Shown piece by piece: positions 59,626-64,000 of a DNA stretch of 64,000 nt (positions within the stretch are counted from its first letter, which is position 1; every line of letters starts with the position of its first letter). Source of the stretch: Leifsonia sp. fls2-241-R2A-40a (GTDB lineage Bacteria > Actinomycetota > Actinomycetes > Actinomycetales > Microbacteriaceae); assembly GCF_030209575.1 (NCBI RefSeq), contig NZ_JARVRS010000001.1:496001-560000 (forward strand), written 5' to 3'. A program made the position numbers and the translations under genes. The notes below the pieces were generated by a model that ran no database searches, was not told where the DNA came from, and was given only the letters and a program-made list of their open reading frames with translations.

Positions 59626-59655
59626 ACGCTATTGCGGTCGCGCACACCTTGACAA
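59626..59655 (-). promoter_or_regulatory. Promoter of glpF-glpK
   Basis: On the minus strand TTGTCA (59650-59655) and TAGCGT (59626-59631) are spaced by 18 nt. The start would lie near 59618, leaving a leader of about 70 nt before the glpF GTG. Confidence 0.55.
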
Positions 59656-59666
59656 GAACCGTGTCA

Positions 59667-59680
59667 TGCACGTTCGTGCA
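59667..59680. promoter_or_regulatory. Operator-like palindrome 1 of the glp locus
   Basis: TGCACG-TT-CGTGCA (extended by A and T on each side) lies 11 bp upstream of the glpF -35 and one base from the glpD stop. A related site is at 61501-61514. Confidence 0.6.
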
Positions 59681-59681
59681 T

Positions 59682-61421
59682 TTATCGAACGGCGGCGGCT
59701 TCGCTCCCGTCCCCCGACTTCAACTGCACCCGGTGGGCGTCGGCGAGGTCCGCTACGAACGCATCTTCCTCCTCCGCCCGGCGGTTTGGCGACCATCCGA
59801 TGGCGTTTGCCGTTATTTCGGCGATCTCGCGCACCAGGGGCACCGTGACCGCGCCGGTGAAGGCGAGGCTGGTGCGGCGCAGGAACACATCGGCGAGGTG
59901 CACGACGTGCTCGCTGCGGACGAGGTGGTCGATCTCCGCGCGCGAGTACGTGGGCGCGGCGGCCAGGGGCACGTCATCGCCGTCCCATCCCGCGATCGCA
60001 TCGATCACGTACGCCGCCTTGCTGCCGTAGCGGTGCAACAGGGTCGTGGCGCGATCCGTGCCCACATCGGCGCCGTAGCGGGCGATCCAGTCGCGCTCCG
60101 CCTGCGGGGTGGTCGGGAAGCCGGCGCCTCCGCCGATCGGGAGTCCCAGCGTCTGGACGGTGCGCTCGGCGCCCAGCGCGGCGAGCGTCTCGTTCGTGAG
60201 GTGCTCGCTCAGCGCGCGGAACGTCGTCCACTTGCCGCCGACGAGGCTCAGCACGGTGGTGTCGCCGAGGCCGGCGACCGTGCCGGGCACGATCCGGTAG
60301 TCGCGGGAGACGAATCCGGGAGCGGTGTCGTCGTGGTGCGGCAGGGGGCGCACACCCGAGAAGGTGTAGACGATCTGCTCGCGCGTGACCGGGATGGATG
60401 GGAAAACGTGCGAGACGAGTTCGATGAAGTAGTCGATCTCGTCCTCGGTGATCACCGCGCGCTCGGACATGTCGGCGTCGATGTCGGTGGTCCCGATCAT
60501 GACCTTGCCCTTGAGCGGGTAGATCAGCACGATGCGGCCGTCGTTGTTTTCGAAGAACATCTCGCGGCCTTGGCAGGCCTCGAGCAGCGCGGGGTTGTCG
60601 ACCACGATGTGCGAGCCCTTGGTCCCGCCCATGTAGCGGGTCTCCTCGCCGAGCGCCTCGTTGGTGAGGTCGGTCCACGGGCCGGAGGCGTTCACGACGA
60701 CCTCCGCGGTGATGGTGAACTCCTCCCCCGTCTCGCGGTCGCGGACCAGAACCCCGCCGTCGCGGGCGCCGATCGCCTCGACGTAGTTGACGGCGCGGGC
60801 GTGCGGGCCGGCAGCGAGGCCGTCTGCGAGCACGTCGAGCGCGAGGCGCTCCGGGTCGTGCACGGACGCGTCGAAGTAGGTCGCCGTGTACTTGAGCGCG
60901 GGGTTGAGCGCCGGCAGCGTCTGCAGGGACTTCTTCCGGCCGAGGAAGGTGTGACGCGGGACGGATCCGCCGTCGCGGGAGAACGCGTCGTAGATGGTGA
61001 GCCCGGTCTTGATCAGGAACGCACCGCGCTCCTTCGGCTTGCCCTGCTTGTGGGTGAGGAACCGGAGCGGAGCCGCGAGGATGCCGGAGAACGTCGAATA
61101 GATCGGGATGGTGGTCTGGAGCGGCTTCACGTAGTGCGGCGCGATCTTGAGCAGGCCGTTGCGCTCGGTCACCGACTCCTTGACGAGCCGGAACTCCCCG
61201 TTCTCGAGGTAGCGGATGCCGCCGTGGATCATGTGGCTGGATGCGGCCGACGCGCCGGACACGAAGTCGTTGCGCTCGACGAGCACGACGTCGACGCCCT
61301 GGAGCGCGAGGTCGCGGAAGGTGCCGAGTCCGTTGATGCCGCCGCCGACGACGAGCACCTGTGCTCGCGGGCGTTCGCGGAGGCGCTGGACCTCGGTGCG
61401 GGTGGTCGACTTCGTCGTCAC
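59682..61421 (-). CDS. glpD: Aerobic glycerol-3-phosphate dehydrogenase
   Basis: A 579-residue FAD enzyme that oxidises glycerol-3-phosphate to dihydroxyacetone phosphate and reduces quinone at the membrane. 'VLVVGGGINGLGTFRDLALQG' binds FAD; 'SHMIHGGIRYLENGEFRLVKES' (in part), 'KGSHIVVDNP', 'GTTDIDADM' and 'TFSGVRPL' are family motifs; a helical C-terminal domain ends it. The GTG at 61421 follows AGGAG by 6 nt; upstream in-frame codons lack a site. Confidence 0.95.
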   Translation of the reverse strand: MTTKSTTRTEVQRLRERPRAQVLVVGGGINGLGTFRDLALQGVDVVLVERNDFVSGASAASSHMIHGGIRYLENGEFRLVKESVTERNGLLKIAPHYVKPLQTTIPIYSTFSGILAAPLRFLTHKQGKPKERGAFLIKTGLTIYDAFSRDGGSVPRHTFLGRKKSLQTLPALNPALKYTATYFDASVHDPERLALDVLADGLAAGPHARAVNYVEAIGARDGGVLVRDRETGEEFTITAEVVVNASGPWTDLTNEALGEETRYMGGTKGSHIVVDNPALLEACQGREMFFENNDGRIVLIYPLKGKVMIGTTDIDADMSERAVITEDEIDYFIELVSHVFPSIPVTREQIVYTFSGVRPLPHHDDTAPGFVSRDYRIVPGTVAGLGDTTVLSLVGGKWTTFRALSEHLTNETLAALGAERTVQTLGLPIGGGAGFPTTPQAERDWIARYGADVGTDRATTLLHRYGSKAAYVIDAIAGWDGDDVPLAAAPTYSRAEIDHLVRSEHVVHLADVFLRRTSLAFTGAVTVPLVREIAEITANAIGWSPNRRAEEEDAFVADLADAHRVQLKSGDGSEAAAVR

Positions 61422-61462
61422 GGTGTTCTCCTGATGCTTCTCTTGGCGGGTGGTGGTGCAGC

Positions 61463-61468
61463 TATAGT
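61463..61468 (+). promoter_or_regulatory. Possible -10 element TATAGT for the SorC-type regulator
   Basis: TATAGT is close to consensus and would start transcription near 61475, so the palindrome at 61501-61514 would lie inside the 5' leader, fitting self-repression. The candidate -35 (TTGGCG) is spaced only 14 nt. Confidence 0.4.
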
Positions 61469-61500
61469 TTTGGTGGCGGCACAACTTCGATCAAGCTCGA

Positions 61501-61514
61501 TGCACATACGTGCA
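61501..61514. promoter_or_regulatory. Operator-like palindrome 2 of the glp locus
   Basis: TGCAC-ATAC-GTGCA lies in the 121-bp divergent gap between glpD and the regulator gene. It shares the arms TGCAC/GTGCA with 4-nt spacing with the site at 59667-59680. Confidence 0.6.
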
Positions 61515-61542
61515 CCTGTGTTCGCCAGAGGAGAAGACCCGA

Positions 61543-62595
61543 ATGCCCGAGCTCGAACCGGAGCACCTGCCCGACAAGGTGCGCGACGCCCTCAAGGCCG
61601 GCCACCTGTACTACATGCAGGACCTCACGATGGAGGCGATCGCGCACGAGATGCACACGTCGCGCTCCAGCGTCTCCCGCCTGCTCAGCTATGCCCGGTC
61701 GTCCGGACTGGTGACCATCCAGATCGCCGAACCGCACGAAGGTGCGACGCGCATCCAGCAGGCGATCCACGAGCGTTTCGGCGTCGCCGCGCACATCGTC
61801 CCGATGCCGAGCGCGATCAGCGACGTCGACCGCCTGGAGCGGGTCGCCATCTCCGCTGCACGGATTCTCGACCGGTTCATCGACTCAAATCAGACGGTCG
61901 GCATCGCCTGGGGCTCGACGATGAGCGCCCTGAGCCGGCACCTCATCCCCAAAGAGCTGCACAACGTCGAGTTCGTCCAGCTCAACGGCGCGGGCAACAC
62001 CTACACGACCGGCGTGCTCTACGCGTCGGAGATCCTGCGCCGCTTCGGCGACACCTACTCAGGGACGATCCAGGAGTTCCCCGTTCCCGCACTCTTCGAC
62101 GACCCGCAGACCAAGGTCGCGATGTGGCGTGAGCGCAGCACCCGGCGCATCCTCGACATCCAGGAGCGGATGGATGTTGCGCTGTTCGGCCTCGGCTCCC
62201 CGTTCTCCGAGGTGCGCTCGCACGTCTACGCGGGCGGCTACCTCGACCCGTCGGACTTCGCCTCGCTCGACGAATCGGGCGTGGTCGGCGACGTCGCCAC
62301 CGTCTTCTTCCGCGAGGACGGCAGCCACCACGGCATCCCGCTCAACGAGCGCGCCAGCGGCCCCGACATCGACCTCATCAAGCGGGTGTCGCGCCGCGTC
62401 TGCATCGTGTCCGGCCCGTCGAAGGTGCACAGCCTCCGCGGGGCCCTCGCGGCCGGGCTGATCACGGACCTGATCGTGGACGAGGGGACCGCCCGCGCAC
62501 TCGTGCAGCTCACCCAGCCCGTGCACCCGGTCGAGCCGACGAGCGCCCCCGAGGTCGCGGCCGTCCACTCCGACGCGGGCACCGTCGCCGCGTAA
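61543..62595 (+). CDS. SorC-family (sugar-binding) transcriptional regulator, probable glp regulator
   Basis: A 350-residue regulator. A helix-turn-helix at residues about 20-55 ('YYMQDLTMEAIAHEMHTSRS' then 'SVSRLLSYARSSGLV') precedes a sugar-phosphate isomerase-like effector domain ('QTVGIAWGSTMSALSRHL', 'LNGAGNTYTTGVLYASEIL' in part, 'VALFGLGSPFSEVRSHVYAGGYL' in part). SorC/DeoR-type proteins bind phosphorylated sugars; glycerol-3-phosphate or dihydroxyacetone phosphate is a reasonable ligand here. ATG 61543 follows AGGAG. It is divergent from glpD with shared palindromes. Confidence 0.9.
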   Translation: MPELEPEHLPDKVRDALKAGHLYYMQDLTMEAIAHEMHTSRSSVSRLLSYARSSGLVTIQIAEPHEGATRIQQAIHERFGVAAHIVPMPSAISDVDRLERVAISAARILDRFIDSNQTVGIAWGSTMSALSRHLIPKELHNVEFVQLNGAGNTYTTGVLYASEILRRFGDTYSGTIQEFPVPALFDDPQTKVAMWRERSTRRILDIQERMDVALFGLGSPFSEVRSHVYAGGYLDPSDFASLDESGVVGDVATVFFREDGSHHGIPLNERASGPDIDLIKRVSRRVCIVSGPSKVHSLRGALAAGLITDLIVDEGTARALVQLTQPVHPVEPTSAPEVAAVHSDAGTVAA

Positions 62596-62644
62596 TCCGG
62601 CGTCTCATCGTCGCGGGAATAGACCGCGCGGCAACGCGTTGATC

Positions 62645-62650
62645 TACACT
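62645..62650 (+). promoter_or_regulatory. -10 element TACACT of the riboflavin operon
   Basis: TACACT would start transcription near 62657, just before the FMN riboswitch begins. The -35 is not clear. Confidence 0.5.
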
Positions 62651-62665
62651 CGACAACGAAATACG

Positions 62666-62808
62666 TGCTCCGGGGTCGGTGAAAGTCCGAACCGGCGGTG
62701 ACAGTCCGCGAGCGGGACGCCCAGGCGCCCTGCTGAGCCGGTGGAATTCCGGCACCGACGGTAATGCGTGCAGGCGACAGCCTGCCGCTCAGTCCGGATG
62801 GGAGGAGG
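62666..62808 (+). ncRNA. FMN riboswitch (RFN element)
   Basis: The conserved blocks occur in order: 'GGGGTCGGTGAAAGTCCGA' start (P1/P2), 'ACCGGCGGTGACAGTCCGCGA', 'GAGCCGGTGGAATTCCGGCA', 'CCGACGGTAA' and the closing 'AGTCCGGATGGGAGG'. It lies in the 5' leader of ribD, so FMN binding should shut down the riboflavin operon. The 80 bp between it and the ribD ATG hold the expression platform; no clear terminator is seen there, which suggests control of translation or Rho-type termination. Confidence 0.95.
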
Positions 62809-62887
62809 CACGGTGGGCAGCCTGCATGGGCTGGCGCCCACGCGACCCCGGTGACACGTCTCCAGCGAGAGACAGGATGGCAACGGG

Positions 62888-63973
62888 ATGACGTGGGAAG
62901 CCCCCATGCGCACGGCGCTCGAGCTCGCCGCCAACGGCCCCGCCACGGGACTGAACCCGCGGGTCGGCTGCGTGATCCTCGACGCTGAGGGGCGCGTCCT
63001 GGCCGAGGGCTGGCACCGCGGTGTCGGCACGCCGCACGCCGAAGTGGATGCCCTCAGCAAGTTGCCCGAGGGCGGCGCACGCGGCGCGACGGCGGTCGTC
63101 ACCCTCGAGCCCTGCAACCACTGGGGCCACACCGGCCCCTGCTCGATCGCGCTGATCGAGGCGGGCGTCTCCCGCGTCGTCTACGGCATCGACGACCCGG
63201 GCCACCACTCCGGTGGCGGGGCCGAGCGTCTCCGCGAAGCCGGTGTCGAGGTGATCGACGGCGTGCTGCGCGACGAGATCCACGCGTTCCTCGGCGACTG
63301 GCTGACCGCCGCGCGCCTCGGGCGTCCGTACATCGTCGTGAAGTGGGCGAGCAGCCTGGACGGCCGCGCGGCCGCTGCGGACGGGACCAGCCGGTGGATC
63401 ACCGGCGCTGCGGCGCGGCAGCGCGTCCACGAGCAGCGCGAGGCCTCCGACGCGATCATCGTCGGCACCGGGACGGTGCTCGCCGACGACCCGAGCCTCA
63501 CCGCGCGCGGAGACGCGGGCGAACTCCTGGGGACGCAGCCGACGCCCGTCGTCGTCGGCACCCGGGCCATCCCGAAGGACGCCGCGGTGTTCCGCCACCC
63601 GAACCCGGTCGTCTTCGAAGGCACCCACGACCTGCACGAGGTGGTCGCCGACCTCCACCAGCGCGGGTTCCGCCGGGCCTACGTCGAGGGCGGACCTACA
63701 CTGGCAAGCGCATTCGTCGCCGCCGGACTCGTCGACGAGTACGCGATCTACCTCGCGCCGACCCTGATCGGCGGCCCGCGGGTCGCCCTCGGCGACATCG
63801 GCGTCGAGACGATCGGCGAGCAGCGCAGGCTGCGCATCGTCGACGTCGAGCGCCTCGGCGGCGACCTGCTCGTGCGGGCCGTTCCCGTCCCGGCCGGCGC
63901 CCCGCGGGCCGCCGACCACGTGCCGGTGGACGTCGCCGGCGCCGACATCTTCCCCATCACCCAGGAGGGCTGA
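62888..63973 (+). CDS. ribD: Bifunctional riboflavin biosynthesis deaminase/reductase
   Basis: A 361-residue enzyme carrying out steps two and three of riboflavin synthesis. The N-terminal deaminase has the zinc site 'THAEVDAL'-like segment (His-Ala-Glu) and 'PCNHWGHTGPC'; the C-terminal NADPH-dependent reductase has 'VVKWASSLDGRAAAADGTSR' and 'YVEGGPTLASAF'. The ATG at 62888 is downstream of the FMN riboswitch. ribE begins 5 bp after its stop. Confidence 0.95.
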   Translation: MTWEAPMRTALELAANGPATGLNPRVGCVILDAEGRVLAEGWHRGVGTPHAEVDALSKLPEGGARGATAVVTLEPCNHWGHTGPCSIALIEAGVSRVVYGIDDPGHHSGGGAERLREAGVEVIDGVLRDEIHAFLGDWLTAARLGRPYIVVKWASSLDGRAAAADGTSRWITGAAARQRVHEQREASDAIIVGTGTVLADDPSLTARGDAGELLGTQPTPVVVGTRAIPKDAAVFRHPNPVVFEGTHDLHEVVADLHQRGFRRAYVEGGPTLASAFVAAGLVDEYAIYLAPTLIGGPRVALGDIGVETIGEQRRLRIVDVERLGGDLLVRAVPVPAGAPRAADHVPVDVAGADIFPITQEG

Positions 63974-63978
63974 CGACC

Positions 63979-64000
63979 ATGTTCACCGGAATCATCGAAG
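63979..64000 (+). CDS. ribE: Riboflavin synthase alpha subunit, first codons only
   Basis: Only 'MFTGIIE' is inside the window, but this is the characteristic start of riboflavin synthase, and the gene follows ribD by 5 bp with GGAGGG upstream. The rest lies beyond the right edge. Confidence 0.85.

Noticed and set aside
59622-62132. Plus-strand open frame of 836 codons opposite glpD
   Set aside because: It is antisense to glpD and out of frame with the regulator gene it runs into.
1-64000. Mobile elements, prophage, CRISPR arrays, tRNA or rRNA genes
   Set aside because: No transposase, integrase, spaced direct-repeat array or cloverleaf was recognised; base composition is even apart from the short AT-rich patch near 20000.

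Overview
The window is about 70% GC, densely coded and strongly biased to G or C at third codon positions. It reads as the chromosome of a high-GC Gram-positive actinobacterium, most likely a Microbacteriaceae member (Leifsonia-like). This is inferred from the gene content: three secreted proteins with type-2 cell-wall-binding (CWB2) repeats, dTDP-rhamnose genes, an acyl-CoA carboxylase with a tiny epsilon subunit, a LytR-CpsA-Psr protein, a cysteine-less LpdA-type quinone reductase and many leaderless starts. I see no rRNA, tRNA, CRISPR array, insertion sequence or prophage.

Layout. 1-12.8 kb is a cell-surface region: the dTDP-L-rhamnose genes rmlC-rmlA (minus) and rmlB-rmlD (plus) interleaved with three CWB2 proteins, then a glycosyltransferase and an acyltransferase-3 membrane protein. 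12.9-27.2 kb holds purE, an LCP protein, purK, GtrA, a PH-domain membrane protein, birA, the carboxylase genes accD and accE, an RR-HK-membrane protein signalling operon, an RNA methyltransferase, Maf and accA3. 27.2-35.9 kb carries an AbiEi/DUF559-like protein, a Na+/H+ antiporter with lpdA, purine nucleoside phosphorylase with a phosphohexomutase, and a divergent MFS/ArsR pair. 35.9-44.9 kb is one long minus-strand nucleoside uptake and salvage operon (BmpA lipoprotein, ABC ATPase, two permeases, cytidine deaminase, thymidine phosphorylase, adenosine deaminase) that ends in a PTS IIA and IIB pair with no IIC. 45-48.9 kb has CorA, a mannosyltransferase-like protein and ManC. 49-52.5 kb is sdhCDAB. 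52.6-57.1 kb has BrkB/YihY, exonuclease III, TrpS, GNAT and HAD proteins. 57.2-62.6 kb is the glycerol system glpD-glpF-glpK with a divergent SorC-type regulator. 62.7-64 kb is an FMN riboswitch followed by ribD and the first codons of ribE.

Functional themes. The nucleoside operon imports nucleosides and releases bases and sugar phosphates, and punA plus the phosphohexomutase extend that salvage. BirA is expected to biotinylate AccA3, which works with AccD and AccE. The gene order from purE/purK through GtrA, PH protein, birA, accD, accE, maf and accA3, and again from lpdA through punA, phosphomutase, add, deoA, cdd and sdhCDAB, matches my recollection of the Mycobacterium tuberculosis order, so much of this window is an old actinobacterial backbone.

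Points worth a second look: thirteen starts with a TAnnnT -10 element placed exactly for leaderless transcription, two of them built on the upstream gene's TAG stop codon; paired operator-like palindromes in the glp locus; a perfect 24-bp palindrome before sdh; a candidate operator between MFS and ArsR; a multi-hairpin RNA-like element after accE; an orphan PTS IIA/IIB pair; and two homologous CWB2 proteins with a shared cysteine-rich, possibly lysozyme-like domain bracketing the rhamnose genes.
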